Assembly (NCBI GenBank): GCA_029392475.1
Contig: CP113940.1
Location: forward strand, 682,001 to 746,000
DNA: 64,000 bases
Direction: 5' to 3'
DNA from: Streptococcaceae bacterium ESL0687
Lineage (GTDB): Bacteria; Bacillota; Bacilli; Lactobacillales; Streptococcaceae
A program made the position numbers and the translations under genes. Every line of letters begins with the position of its first letter. The first letter of the stretch is position 1. Below are positions 37,394 to 46,615 of this stretch, one piece after another. The notes beneath the pieces are model-generated. The model worked only from the letters and a program-made list of their open reading frames with translations, did no database searches and was not told the DNA's origin.

Positions 37394-38518
37394 TTACCAA
37401 ACGTTGGTCTTGTCTATTTCTTTCATGGAAGTTTCAAGATTATCAGTTAATAGAGTAATATGCCCCATTTTTCTGCCGATTTTAGCTTCTTCCTTACCAT
37501 AATAGTGGAAGTGCCAATCAGCTTTTTCCTTCATAAGCTCATAAGAGGCTGCTAGCTTCTCACCTAAAACATTAATCATGATTGCCTTAGATAAAAGCTT
37601 AATGTCTGAAAGAGGTAGCCCTAAAACACCCTTTAGGTGGGCATCAAACTGACTAAAATCGCAGGCCTCAATTGTATAATGACCTGAATTATGCGGTCTT
37701 GGGGCAAGTTCGTTAACATAGAGCTCTCCCTCATGGCCAACAAACATCTCAATTGCTAGAACTCCCCTTAATTTAAGCTTGTCTGCAATAATTAGGGCCA
37801 TTCTTTTAGCTTCTTCTTCTAGATGACTACTTATTCTTGCAGGAACTAGGCTTTCATGAAGGATGTTGTTAACATGGATGTTTTCAGCGACAGGAAAAGT
37901 TTTATAATCATAGCCATTTCCTGCGACGATGACTGAAATTTCTCTTTCAAAGGGAATCCAAGCCTCAAGGACACAAGTTCCAAGCTTAAGTAGGCTCTTG
38001 GCAGCTTCAAAGTCTTCTTCCTCCCTTAAAACAACCTGTCCTTTCCCGTCATAACCGCCACGACTGGTCTTTAGAACAGAGGGATAACCCAAATCATTTA
38101 AAGCTTCTTTTAAATCAGCTTCTTTTTCAATCTTTCTATAAGGGGCAATTTTAATCTGGCAGCTTTCTAAAAAGTTCTTTTCAGCCAGTCTATCCTGTGT
38201 CTTGGCTAGAAGATCTGTTCCCTGAGGTAAATTAATGGCTTGGCCTAAATTTTCCAAGGCTTCAACGGAAACATTTTCAAATTCATAGGTTAAAACATCT
38301 GATTTTTGGGCTAGATCCTCAAGGGCTGCAAAGTCATCATAGGCAGCAACAATCTGTTCATCTGCAACTTGACCAGCCGGACAAGTTCTATCCGGATCCA
38401 AGACGATTGTTTTATAGCCCATTTCCTTGGCTGAAAAAATCATCATTTGACCTAATTGGCCACCGCCTACAATCCCAATTTTTGCTCCTGGCAGTATCAT
38501 CTTAGTCAAGTTGGTCAC
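37394..38518 (-). CDS. purK: N5-carboxyaminoimidazole ribonucleotide synthase
   Basis: ATP-dependent carboxylation of AIR to N5-CAIR. The protein is 374 aa. The N-terminus [20 protein letters not shown] is followed by an ATP-grasp core with [17 protein letters not shown] and [15 protein letters not shown]. The start overlaps purE by 17 nt. Together they replace the class II PurE route. Confidence 0.97.
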   Translation of the reverse strand: MTNLTKMILPGAKIGIVGGGQLGQMMIFSAKEMGYKTIVLDPDRTCPAGQVADEQIVAAYDDFAALEDLAQKSDVLTYEFENVSVEALENLGQAINLPQGTDLLAKTQDRLAEKNFLESCQIKIAPYRKIEKEADLKEALNDLGYPSVLKTSRGGYDGKGQVVLREEEDFEAAKSLLKLGTCVLEAWIPFEREISVIVAGNGYDYKTFPVAENIHVNNILHESLVPARISSHLEEEAKRMALIIADKLKLRGVLAIEMFVGHEGELYVNELAPRPHNSGHYTIEACDFSQFDAHLKGVLGLPLSDIKLLSKAIMINVLGEKLAASYELMKEKADWHFHYYGKEEAKIGRKMGHITLLTDNLETSMKEIDKTNVW

Positions 38519-39002
38519 TACTTTCTAAAACAAGTTCTCTTAAACCGTCACGTCTTTGGTCAAGCTTTTGAGCTAGGTCAAGGTCACCTATTGAAAGAAT
38601 TTGAGCGGCAAGAAGTCCTGCATTGGTCGCTCCTGCCTGACCAATGGCTGTTGTTGCTACCGGAACTCCTCCAGGCATTTGTACGATTGATAAGAGAGAG
38701 TCCAATCCGTTTAATGTTCGGCTTTTAACAGGAACTCCAATTACTGGTAGGGTTGTCTTGGCAGCAACCATTCCTGGTAAGTGGGCAGCTCCTCCAGCAC
38801 CAGCAATAATTACCTTAAGACCACGCCCGCGAGCTTCTTCAGCAAATTCAAACATGTAATCTGGTGTCCTATGGGCTGAAACAACCTTCTTCTCATAAGG
38901 TATTTCTAGCTCATCAAGAATATTACAAGCAAGCTTCATGGTCTCCCAATCTGATGTACTTCCCATAATTACAGCAACAAGTGGATTCTTAGTCAAAATC
39001 AA
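38502..39002 (-). CDS. purE: N5-CAIR mutase
   Basis: Class I PurE, converting N5-CAIR to CAIR. The protein is 166 aa. [15 protein letters not shown], the catalytic His in VVSAHRTPD, and [11 protein letters not shown] are present. GGAGG precedes the ATG. It is the first gene of a two-gene unit with its own PurBox promoter, separate from the main pur operon. Confidence 0.97.
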   Translation of the reverse strand: MILTKNPLVAVIMGSTSDWETMKLACNILDELEIPYEKKVVSAHRTPDYMFEFAEEARGRGLKVIIAGAGGAAHLPGMVAAKTTLPVIGVPVKSRTLNGLDSLLSIVQMPGGVPVATTAIGQAGATNAGLLAAQILSIGDLDLAQKLDQRRDGLRELVLESSDQLD

Positions 39003-39022
39003 ACCTCCTAATATTTTCCCTT

Positions 39023-39099
39023 ATTTTAACAAGGAAAAAAATCAATGTCAAAAGGATTTACGAATCATATATAACATTATACATATAACGTTCGTAAAT
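39023..39099 (-). promoter_or_regulatory. purE promoter with two opposed PurBoxes
   Basis: On the - strand TTGACA (39051-39046) and TAAAAT (39028-39023) are 17 bp apart. A PurBox ATTTACGAACGTTA at 39099-39086 is centred about 76 bp upstream of the predicted start. A second, opposed copy, ATTTACGAATCAT on +, lies at 39056-39068. Paired PurBoxes are the known PurR binding arrangement. Confidence 0.8.
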
Positions 39100-39144
39100 A
39101 AAAGAGCTAGTTAGTAAACTAGCCCTCTTATTTTTCAAATTCCC

Positions 39145-40389
39145 TTAATCATTTAAATAATAGTACCTACCCTCATCAACGATGATTTCCAGGTCCTGGT
39201 CCTGAAGATCCTTTGGTTGATCCAAACTTAAAATCTGATAGTTAAGTTGCCTTCTTATCTGATCAATAGTCTGATCCTTAACTTCCTTATACTTCCATTT
39301 ATCCTTGATTGCTCCCTGGGTCATGCCTATAAGGTCTTGCTTTTTCCTCCTAGCTTGGTTCAAATCAAGTTCAAAGTATTCTAGTCTTGCTTCCTGCCAA
39401 GCTGTCAAAACCTCTAAAAGATTAGTAGACTGATCCTTATACTTTTCATAAAGGTCAAAACTTATCTTATCAGATATTTGTCCGCCTCCCAAAAGGTGAG
39501 TTAATTTACTAATTTCTCCAAGGATTGCTAGTAGCACTTCCTGGTAGTCCAGCATGAGAGAAAGTTCTTGCGTTTTCTTTTCATAAGTCTTAAAGCTTTC
39601 AGCTTCTTCCTTACTTGTTAAATCAGAGATAGTTAAATTTACCTGCTGAAGGAGCTGAGCTGCCTCACCCTCCAAGGCCTCTAAATTTAAAATCTTATTT
39701 TGCCTTAGACTTTCATTACTGATGATTTCAGAGCTAAAATGATTTATCTTCCCAATCCGTAAAAGCAGGGTCATTATGCGACTTTTAAACTCCCTTTCCT
39801 GGAAGTCATTAATCCTTGAAACTGCCGCATTTATAGAGGTTAATTTCTTATTTATCTCATCCATGTAGTATTGACCAACTAGAAGAGATGACAGGGACAT
39901 AAGGGAACCCAGGCTAATAAGAGACGGCTTAAGATCCTTGGCATCAACCTTTTGAAAGAGGGCCTGGCTGTCACTTCCATCAAGTCCCTTATAAACACCT
40001 TTGACATATTGACCATTTGCGGTCTTTCCAACCTGGTTCAAATTACTAGGAAGAGTTAGCTTATAAAAGTCCGTCCCTCCCTGGATTTTTCCATTAATTA
40101 ATGCATCCCCAAAAAAACTTGTCATTAAATCCGTGATGGTCATGACTACATTCTGGTCTTTAATTTCTGTCAGCTCTAGTCCATCAAAGTCATCTTTTCT
40201 AAGTTCTTCAACCAGTAAATTAGGCTGAAATTCTTCTAAATCAGGAATTTCTGCAAGTTTTGCTTCTTCTTCCTTTTTGGCCCGCCCAAGGGACTCGATA
40301 TTCTTAAATTTATTGAGAGTAAACATGGTTGTAGCCATTATTAACAGGAAAATAATTATGCCAATCAGGCTAAATTCTACTTCATTCAT
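39145..40389 (-). CDS. Membrane-anchored protein of unknown function (414 aa)
   Basis: I do not recognise the family. An N-terminal TM helix spans about residues 7-27 and is followed by a long cytoplasmic part. An acidic/Leu-rich segment (40-90) precedes a mixed region with a Gly-rich GKTANGQYVKGVYKGLDGSD and a hydrophobic patch SLISLGSLMSLSSLLVGQYY (about 153-172). Long helices and probable coiled coil run to about 370. The C-terminus is short and acidic. Organisation recalls EzrA-like anchored coiled-coil proteins, but no EzrA motif is evident. It lies alone and divergent from the flavin oxidoreductase gene. Confidence 0.75.
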   Translation of the reverse strand: MNEVEFSLIGIIIFLLIMATTMFTLNKFKNIESLGRAKKEEEAKLAEIPDLEEFQPNLLVEELRKDDFDGLELTEIKDQNVVMTITDLMTSFFGDALINGKIQGGTDFYKLTLPSNLNQVGKTANGQYVKGVYKGLDGSDSQALFQKVDAKDLKPSLISLGSLMSLSSLLVGQYYMDEINKKLTSINAAVSRINDFQEREFKSRIMTLLLRIGKINHFSSEIISNESLRQNKILNLEALEGEAAQLLQQVNLTISDLTSKEEAESFKTYEKKTQELSLMLDYQEVLLAILGEISKLTHLLGGGQISDKISFDLYEKYKDQSTNLLEVLTAWQEARLEYFELDLNQARRKKQDLIGMTQGAIKDKWKYKEVKDQTIDQIRRQLNYQILSLDQPKDLQDQDLEIIVDEGRYYYLND

Positions 40390-40543
40390 TGATAATCCTC
40401 TATCTATCCATTAGTCTAACAAAATCCTAATTAAATTATAACATATAAAAGCTTCCCTCAAAAATTAGGTGATCAGTAAGGGCTTCTGGTATTTGCCTCC
40501 TCTTTATGAGAAAATAAGCTATGTTAAACTTGAAAGGAGATCT

Positions 40544-41668
40544 ATGAAAAAAATAGCTATAATTGGTGGTGGAATTATTGGTATGACAGCTGCTGCCTAT
40601 CTGGATCCTGAAAAATTTCAGGTAACCATTTTTGATGAGGGCGTGGGACAAGCAACCGGTGCAAGTGCTGGAATTATTTCGCCCTGGTTGTCCAAAAGAC
40701 GTAACAAAAAGTGGTATCAACTGGCCAAGGACGGGGCTCGTTTTTATGAAAAATTAGTGGCTGATTTTGATTTGGACCAGTCCATCTACCAGCAATCAGG
40801 AACTTTAATTATCCGTCCAGAGGATAGCCTTAAAAAGCTTGAAGAATTTGCCCAAGAAAAGAAACTTGAGGCAAATGAGATTGGAGAAATCAGTCTTCTC
40901 AGTCCTGAGGAAACTAAAAGAGAGGTTCCTCTTTTAAGGGAGCAGGCCTCCCTTAAGATATCTGGCGGTGGCCGCTTAGACGGTCTTAATTACCTAAAGA
41001 AAATGGAAGAGGTAGCCAAGGAAAAAGGAAGCCAGATAATTAAAGAAAGGGCAAATCTTGCAGAAGATGACGGGAAACTTGTGGTCACAAGTGAGACTAA
41101 AAGGGAAGTCTTTGACTATCTTATCCTAACCCCAGGACCTCATCTGAAGGATTTACTGGCTCCTTTAAACTATCAGGTGGATATCAGGCCGCAAAAGGGG
41201 CAACTTCTGGTCTATCAAACGGCTCTTGGAGATAGCGACAAATGGCCCGTGGTAGTTCTTGACGGAGAAGCAGATTTAATTCCCTTTCCCCAAGGGAAAA
41301 TAATCCTAGGGGCTACTCATGAAAATGACGGTGGCTGGGACCTACAAGCAACAGAGGAAGCTTATCTCCAGCTAACAAGCTATGCCAAGCAATTTCTTGA
41401 TCAAAAACTAGCCCCCCAATTATTGGACTCTCCTCATAAATCGAGGGTGGGAACACGCGCCTATACCAGTGATTTCGCTCCCTTCTTCTCTCCATTATCC
41501 GACAACCCTAAAATTATTGCAGCAAGTGGCCTTGGGTCGTCTGGCCTAACAACCGGTCCATTCATGGGCTATAAGATAGCTTGTTATTGTAATAGTGGTC
41601 AGTGGGATGAGACAAATAATTCCTATCAAAAGGAAATAACAAATTACATAAAAAGAGATATTGATTAA
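40544..41668 (+). CDS. FAD-dependent oxidoreductase, DAO/DadA family
   Basis: Probable flavoprotein oxidising a D-amino acid, glycine or related amine; the substrate cannot be told. The protein is 374 aa from ATG 40544, which AAAGGAG precedes; the longer open frame upstream has no RBS. IAIIGGGIIGMTAAAYLD (4-21) is the FAD Rossmann motif. Later segments include GASAGIISPW, VDIRPQKGQLLVYQT and the C-terminal GLGSSGLTTGPFMGYKIA. It is convergent with the dehydrogenase gene at 41706. Confidence 0.88.
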   Translation: MKKIAIIGGGIIGMTAAAYLDPEKFQVTIFDEGVGQATGASAGIISPWLSKRRNKKWYQLAKDGARFYEKLVADFDLDQSIYQQSGTLIIRPEDSLKKLEEFAQEKKLEANEIGEISLLSPEETKREVPLLREQASLKISGGGRLDGLNYLKKMEEVAKEKGSQIIKERANLAEDDGKLVVTSETKREVFDYLILTPGPHLKDLLAPLNYQVDIRPQKGQLLVYQTALGDSDKWPVVVLDGEADLIPFPQGKIILGATHENDGGWDLQATEEAYLQLTSYAKQFLDQKLAPQLLDSPHKSRVGTRAYTSDFAPFFSPLSDNPKIIAASGLGSSGLTTGPFMGYKIACYCNSGQWDETNNSYQKEITNYIKRDID

Positions 41669-41705
41669 TATCTCTTTTTCTTTTTACTGGTTCTACTTAC
41701 TACTT

Positions 41706-42569
41706 CTACTTATTCCACCACAGCTTGATTAAAGCTTGGGTTCCGTCATCTTCAAACCCCTTATCAGCAAGATTATCATATAGCTTTTTAGCAAGGCTTG
41801 TAGCTGGTAATTCAATATCCATTTTATCCGCCTCATCTAGGGCAATTCCCAGATCTTTAATAAAGTGCTTTACAAAAAAGCCTGGACTAAAATCTTCTTT
41901 AAGGATTCTTGGAGAATAATTAGTTAAAGACCAGTTACCAGCGGCACCGCCACCTACTGTTTCAATAACTTTTTCAAGATCAAGTCCTGCTCTTTGTGCA
42001 TAAACAAGAAGTTCAGTCATACCAGTCATTGTCCCTGCAATCATAATTTGATTGGCCATCTTGGTATGTTGCCCCTTACCAGCAGCTCCTTGATAGCTAA
42101 ATGTTTTACCAATTAGTTCAAATAAGGGTAAGGCCCTTTGGAAGGCTTTTTCGTCTCCTCCTACCATAATTGAAAGACTGGCATTTCTTGCTCCCAAGTC
42201 TCCTCCAGAAACTGGAGCATCCAGTGCTTCTGCTCCCCTATCTTTTGCAGTTTGATAAATTCTTTCAGCAAGACTTGGAGTGCTTGTTGTAAGGTCAATT
42301 AAAAGTTTTCCCTTAACTTCTCCTTTAAAGATTCCCTCTGCTCCGTAGTAAATTTCTTCTACATCTTGAGGATAGCCCACCATGGTAAAAATAACATCTG
42401 ATTCATTTGTTAATTGGCACGGGTTAGTCGCCCACTTAGCTCCTTCTTCAAATAGGTCAAGGGCCTTAGCTTTTGTTCTAGTATAGATAGTGACCTCATG
42501 ACCTGCTGCCATAAAATGTCTTACAATGGCATGGCCCATAACTCCCATTCCAATAAATCCAATCTTCAT
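41706..42569 (-). CDS. NAD(P)-dependent beta-hydroxyacid dehydrogenase (HIBADH/GarR family)
   Basis: Reversible oxidation of a 3-hydroxyacid or reduction of a short aldehyde-acid; the substrate is not assignable. The protein is 287 aa. GFIGMGVMG (4-12) binds the dinucleotide, and R31 after IYTR may suggest NADP preference. DAPVSGG (117-123) is the substrate loop, and K170 in GKGQHTKMANQ is the catalytic lysine. Complete length. It is monocistronic, between the flavoprotein gene and coaA. Confidence 0.9.
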   Translation of the reverse strand: MKIGFIGMGVMGHAIVRHFMAAGHEVTIYTRTKAKALDLFEEGAKWATNPCQLTNESDVIFTMVGYPQDVEEIYYGAEGIFKGEVKGKLLIDLTTSTPSLAERIYQTAKDRGAEALDAPVSGGDLGARNASLSIMVGGDEKAFQRALPLFELIGKTFSYQGAAGKGQHTKMANQIMIAGTMTGMTELLVYAQRAGLDLEKVIETVGGGAAGNWSLTNYSPRILKEDFSPGFFVKHFIKDLGIALDEADKMDIELPATSLAKKLYDNLADKGFEDDGTQALIKLWWNK

Positions 42570-42699
42570 TACTGATTTCTCCTTTACAATTAATAATTAG
42601 TAATTAAACCTTCCCCCTACTATAATACCTTTATGACTTTTAGTAAAGGTTAAATCTTTAAGTGCTTTAATGCTAGATTTTATAATAGCTTCAAACATA

Positions 42700-42729
42700 T
42701 TGACAAGCCTAATATCAAAAGCCTATAAA
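42700..42729 (+). promoter_or_regulatory. Likely coaA promoter
   Basis: A perfect TTGACA (42700-42705) and TATAAA (42724-42729) are 18 bp apart, giving a leader of about 80 nt. A second possible promoter, CTGACA/TATTAT at about 42775-42805, would give an almost leaderless mRNA. Confidence 0.55.
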
Positions 42730-42814
42730 AGGAAAATCCCTAGTAAGTGATGGTCATTCAATCTTATTATATAGCTGACACAAGAAAGGGTTTTTATGGT
42801 ATTATTAGGGGGCT

Positions 42815-43738
42815 ATGAGAGAATTTATTAATTTTGACCGGATTAGCCGTAAGGACTGGCAGGACTTATATAAAAAAAGTCTGCCTCAACTTACCGAAGG
42901 GGAGCTTGAAAATATCCGATCCCTTAACGACCGCATTAACATGCAAGATGTTGTCGATGTTTACCATCCCCTGGTTCATCTGATACGTATCTATAGGAAA
43001 AATCTTGAGGACATGACCTTCTCCAAGGGGCTCTTCCTTCAAAAAATAAATAAAACTCCACCTCTTATAATTGGGATATCAGGTAGCGTTGCTGTTGGTA
43101 AAAGTACAACAGCAAGACTCATGCAAACTCTTTTAAGTAGGGTTTTTAAGCATACAAAGGTTGATCTGGTTACAACTGATGGTTTCCTCTATCCAAATGA
43201 CTATCTGCGAGAAAATAATTTAATGCACCGCAAGGGATTTCCTGAGTCTTATGATATGGAAGCCATTATTAATTTTTTATATGCTGTAAAAAGTGGTAAA
43301 AAATCAGTTGATGTTCCCCTTTATTCTCATGAAATTTACGATGTTATCCCCCATGAAAAACTGACGATTGAAAGTCCTGATATTTTAATCGTCGAAGGAA
43401 TAAATGTCTTTCAGAACCAGCAAAATGATTTGCTTTATATGGCTGACTTCTTTGATTTTTCCATCTATGTTGACGCCTGTGAGGCTGATATAGAACGCTG
43501 GTACATGGAACGCTTTAACAGCTTATTAGAGCTTTCGAAAAATAATCCCAATAATTACTACTACCAGTTTAGCAAGTGGCCCCGTAAACAGGCCTTGGAA
43601 CTTGCTGAAAGGACCTGGAAGGATGTCAATCTGGTCAATCTTAAAGACTACATTAAGCCTACAAGAAATAGGGCTGATGTTATCTTACACAAGTCATCTG
43701 ACCATTTTATCGATACCATCTACCTTAAAAAATACTAA
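42815..43738 (+). CDS. coaA: Pantothenate kinase, type I
   Basis: Phosphorylates pantothenate, the first step of coenzyme A synthesis. The protein is 307 aa. The P-loop GSVAVGKST is at 90-98. LVTTDGFLYPN, RKGFPESYD and YVDACEADIERWYMERF are CoaA signatures. AGGGGG is only 2 nt from the ATG, unusually close. The gene ends at a shared terminator with the ArsR gene. Confidence 0.95.
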   Translation: MREFINFDRISRKDWQDLYKKSLPQLTEGELENIRSLNDRINMQDVVDVYHPLVHLIRIYRKNLEDMTFSKGLFLQKINKTPPLIIGISGSVAVGKSTTARLMQTLLSRVFKHTKVDLVTTDGFLYPNDYLRENNLMHRKGFPESYDMEAIINFLYAVKSGKKSVDVPLYSHEIYDVIPHEKLTIESPDILIVEGINVFQNQQNDLLYMADFFDFSIYVDACEADIERWYMERFNSLLELSKNNPNNYYYQFSKWPRKQALELAERTWKDVNLVNLKDYIKPTRNRADVILHKSSDHFIDTIYLKKY

Positions 43739-43740
43739 TA

Positions 43741-43771
43741 AAAAAGCCCTACTATCAAGGTAAGGCTTTTT
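43741..43771. terminator. Shared terminator of coaA and the ArsR gene
   Basis: AAAAAGCC and GGCTTTTT pair, with an inner TAC/GTA extension past one mismatch. T-runs occur on both strands. Confidence 0.8.
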
Positions 43772-44078
43772 ATTTGAACATATGCTCTACGTGTTCAATG
43801 GTATCATTAATCACATGGGCCACATGTTTATCATCTAGTTGATAGTACATGGACTTGCCCTCTCTTTTAGCACTAACCAGTCTTTCTTCCTTGAGAAGGG
43901 ACAATTGATGGGATACCGCCGATTGTTCCAAGTCTAGTAGGCTTGCAATTTTACCAACATTTAATTCCCCTTGGGACAAAAGGTGAAGAATCTGCAAACG
44001 GATGGGATTTCCCATAAGTTTAAAAATCTTATTAGCCTCTTCAAGGGATTTTTGATTAATTAGTTTTATATCTGACAT
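43770..44078 (-). CDS. ArsR family regulator with a CzrA-type zinc site
   Basis: Winged-helix repressor that should release DNA on binding Zn or Co. The protein is 102 aa. The recognition helix is in LEQSAVSHQLSLLKEERLV (50-68). In the last helix D83, H85, H96 and H99 match the D84-H86-H97-H100 alpha5 site of S. aureus CzrA in spacing (DxH, ten residues, HxxH). That makes metal sensing a strong inference. It has no metal exporter next to it. The gene upstream on the same strand is a drug-type MFS exporter. Confidence 0.9.
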   Translation of the reverse strand: MSDIKLINQKSLEEANKIFKLMGNPIRLQILHLLSQGELNVGKIASLLDLEQSAVSHQLSLLKEERLVSAKREGKSMYYQLDDKHVAHVINDTIEHVEHMFK

Positions 44079-44166
44079 ATAATCACCACTCTTAATACTT
44101 CCTGAACTTTATTAGTTATTATACACCAAATCAAGCCAATGTGGGATTTAAATTAAATTTTGTCAA

Positions 44167-44190
44167 AAAAAGAAGCCGGAGGGCTTCCTT
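44167..44190 (-). terminator. Terminator of the MFS exporter gene
   Basis: On the - strand GAAGCC and GGCTTC pair around CTCC and are followed by seven T residues. Confidence 0.8.
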
Positions 44191-44206
44191 TTATTTTTCC
44201 TATAAG

Positions 44207-45670
44207 CTATTTGTCATCTTTTTTAATGGTTTGGGCAATTACTAAAGATAGGACAACAAGGATGATTCCTGTTGTAAATACCCCGTGGATTCCTTGGAAG
44301 AGAATGCCCTTAAGAGGTTTAAGTAAATCAGCTGGAATGTTTTGTGCTGTATGGGGATTTACCAATTGGTTTAATACACTACGGTCAACATCTAATTTTT
44401 CACTAGCAAGGGCACTATTCATTCTTGAGTTGCTTATAATCCCGTAAACAGAAATCATAATGGTCTGACCGATTACCCTTGATAGGGTATTAAATGAGGT
44501 AGCTACTCCTAGTTGATCTTGTGGGACTGTATTTTGGGCCACAATTGTTGTTGCAACGATAGTAACTCCAAGACTAACCCCTAAAATAGCAGATATAATA
44601 ACAAAGACTAAATAAGGGCTGTCTGCTGGCATAATAACAAGTGGGAGAGAACCAATTAAAGTAATTCCAAGGCTCATAAGCATAACCCATTTTACAGAAT
44701 GTTTATCAAGCCATTTACCTGCAAGGTTTGACCCAAAGATCCAAAGAATAGACATGGGTGCAAGAACAAGCCCCCCGATTCCTGCCTTGTAGCCTAGAAC
44801 TCCCTGCATCCACATGGGAATGTAGACATCAAAGCACATAAGAAATCCGCTAACAAGGGCTGCAATTAAGTTTACAGCTACAAAGATTCTACTTGCAAAA
44901 AGATCAAGGGAGATAACTGGGTCTTCTGCCTTCTTCTCCACCCTGATAAAGAAGAATAAAAAGAGGATACTAGCCAGAAAGAGGATAATAACAAGGGGAT
45001 TTAGACCCTCATCCCCTAAAATTTGAAAGGCTGCTAGAAGGGACATAAGGACAAGCATAAGATTTAAACTTCCGCCAATATCCATTTTTTTAGCTTCAAC
45101 TTCAGGTTTTTCCTCATTGAAGAAGTAACAAATCATGGCAATCAGCAAGATACCGATTGGAACATTAACAAAGAAAACCCAGTGCCAACCGATGGTATCA
45201 ACAATAATCCCACCAGCCAGTGGTCCTGCGACACTTGCAATCCCCCAGGCTGTACTTGTCAGACCAATTACCCTGGCCCTTTTTTCCGGAGAATACAGGT
45301 CTGCGATGATGGTTAAAGATACTGGTGTCATGGAAGCAGCCCCAAGCCCCTGAATGGCACGCGCCACAATTAGGGTCATCATAGAGTTTGATAGACCACA
45401 AAGGGCTGACCCTATAACAAAGAGGATAATTCCAAAAATAAAGACAGGTTTTCTTCCAATTTTATCAGCTAATTTACCATATATTGGTGTAAGCATGGCA
45501 CTTGTTAGAAGATATATTGAAAATACCCAGTTCATAATCTCAATACCCTGCAGGCTACCAACGATTGTTGGCATGGCTGTAGTAACAATTGTTCCTTCAA
45601 TTGCTGTCATAAAGGTCGCCACAAAAACTGCTATGGTGACCATTAGGACATTTGTTTTCCTTTTTTGCAT
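44207..45670 (-). CDS. MFS multidrug exporter, DHA2 (EmrB/QacA) family
   Basis: Proton-driven drug or toxic-compound exporter. The protein is 487 aa with about 14 TM helices. TAIEGTIVTTAMPTI in TM1 is motif D1 of the family, GKLADKIGRKPVF is motif A, and ARAIQGLGAASMTP is motif B. GIASVAGPLAGG is the antiporter motif C. AAGGAG precedes the ATG. The neighbouring ArsR regulator is downstream beyond a terminator, so the two genes are not obviously one operon. Confidence 0.93.
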   Translation of the reverse strand: MQKRKTNVLMVTIAVFVATFMTAIEGTIVTTAMPTIVGSLQGIEIMNWVFSIYLLTSAMLTPIYGKLADKIGRKPVFIFGIILFVIGSALCGLSNSMMTLIVARAIQGLGAASMTPVSLTIIADLYSPEKRARVIGLTSTAWGIASVAGPLAGGIIVDTIGWHWVFFVNVPIGILLIAMICYFFNEEKPEVEAKKMDIGGSLNLMLVLMSLLAAFQILGDEGLNPLVIILFLASILFLFFFIRVEKKAEDPVISLDLFASRIFVAVNLIAALVSGFLMCFDVYIPMWMQGVLGYKAGIGGLVLAPMSILWIFGSNLAGKWLDKHSVKWVMLMSLGITLIGSLPLVIMPADSPYLVFVIISAILGVSLGVTIVATTIVAQNTVPQDQLGVATSFNTLSRVIGQTIMISVYGIISNSRMNSALASEKLDVDRSVLNQLVNPHTAQNIPADLLKPLKGILFQGIHGVFTTGIILVVLSLVIAQTIKKDDK

Positions 45671-45923
45671 CTTTTCTCCTTATAAATTATTTATTTCACC
45701 ATAAAAACAACCCCCATCGTTAATAAATTAACAATAGGAATCGTTTATGTATGTGTTTTATTAAATTTTTTGATGTTTAAAATGGTTAAATGGCCCTTGG
45801 TAAGGTTTTCATGGGGCCAAGATGGTATTATATCACACTTTTTTGGCAAAATATATAGCTTGAAATGAAGATTTTTTAAAAGAATATTATAAATTTGTGA
45901 CACTAAAATGATAAATTTATTTC
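45671..45923. other. Divergent intergenic region between the MFS gene and thiN
   Basis: About 300 bp without a gene. It contains an inverted repeat GTTAAT-AA-ATTAAC at 45719-45732, 49 nt before the MFS start, a possible operator. A further GGCCC...GGGCC stem (about 45791-45816) is present. No TPP riboswitch signature was seen in front of thiN. Confidence 0.5.
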
Positions 45924-45932
45924 TGCTATAAT
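45924..45932 (+). promoter_or_regulatory. Extended -10 promoter of thiN
   Basis: TGCTATAAT is a perfect extended -10 element (TGnTATAAT). The -35 region is weak. Confidence 0.6.
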
Positions 45933-45970
45933 AAATCTAGATTATAGAAAATGGGGAGTTTTATTGGTTT

Positions 45971-46585
45971 ATGAAAAAAGAAAAAGTATTGATTGTCTGT
46001 AGTCATACGGACATTGATTTAGCGCGTGATTATAAGGGCTATTATACAATCGGTGTTGAAAGAGGCTGTCTAGATTTAATTGGAGCAAATCTTCCTATTG
46101 ACCACGCCTTGGGTGATTTTGATTCAGTAAATCAGGAGGAATTTACTCTGATTAAGTCTTATGCTAAAGACCTTGTCAAACTTCCTGCCGAAAAAGACCT
46201 CCTTGACGGTGAGGAGGCCATTATCTATGCCCAGTCTCTTAATCCAGAGGAACTAGTCTTTATAAGTGACGGACCTAGACTTGACATGACCCTTGCTAGC
46301 CTCGGATTTGTAAGAGACTATGGTCTTATCCTAAGAAATAGTCATAACTACTGCTTTATGCTTAGGGAGGGATTAAATACCTTGGAAGCCATGGATGAAT
46401 TTAAGTACCTATCATTTATTGGCCTTAAAAAAAGTGTCTTAGACATTGAAAACCTAGCCTATGAAGCTCGGGAAATCAGTCTAGACACTATTTCAGCAAA
46501 TGCTATTAGTAACGAGTTTATCCAAGGAGAAAAGGGACTTGTCAGACTAATAGAAGGACAGGTCATGGCCATTTACAGCAAGTAG
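45971..46585 (+). CDS. thiN: Thiamine pyrophosphokinase (ThiN type), divergent
   Basis: Would convert thiamine to thiamine diphosphate, the cofactor of AlsS and other enzymes. The protein is 204 aa. GDFDS (48-52) is intact. The acidic motif usually DKDxTDxExA reads EKDLLDGEEA (74-83). The substrate motif usually GGRLDHTLAN reads DGPRLDMTLAS (100-110), with Met in place of His. The fold is clear, but several active-site positions differ from the consensus. GGGGAG lies 12 nt before the ATG. It stands alone, convergent with ppk. Confidence 0.75.
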   Translation: MKKEKVLIVCSHTDIDLARDYKGYYTIGVERGCLDLIGANLPIDHALGDFDSVNQEEFTLIKSYAKDLVKLPAEKDLLDGEEAIIYAQSLNPEELVFISDGPRLDMTLASLGFVRDYGLILRNSHNYCFMLREGLNTLEAMDEFKYLSFIGLKKSVLDIENLAYEAREISLDTISANAISNEFIQGEKGLVRLIEGQVMAIYSK

Positions 46586-46615
46586 ACCTTAGGATTTTAT
46601 AAAATTACTGGCAAA

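Noticed and set aside
42775-42815. Leaderless coaA transcript
   Set aside because: CTGACA/TATTAT would start 3 nt before the ATG, but a better promoter lies at 42700-42729, so leaderless translation is not needed.
45850-45970. TPP riboswitch in front of thiN
   Set aside because: No THI-box sequence is seen and the leader is under 40 nt from the extended -10.
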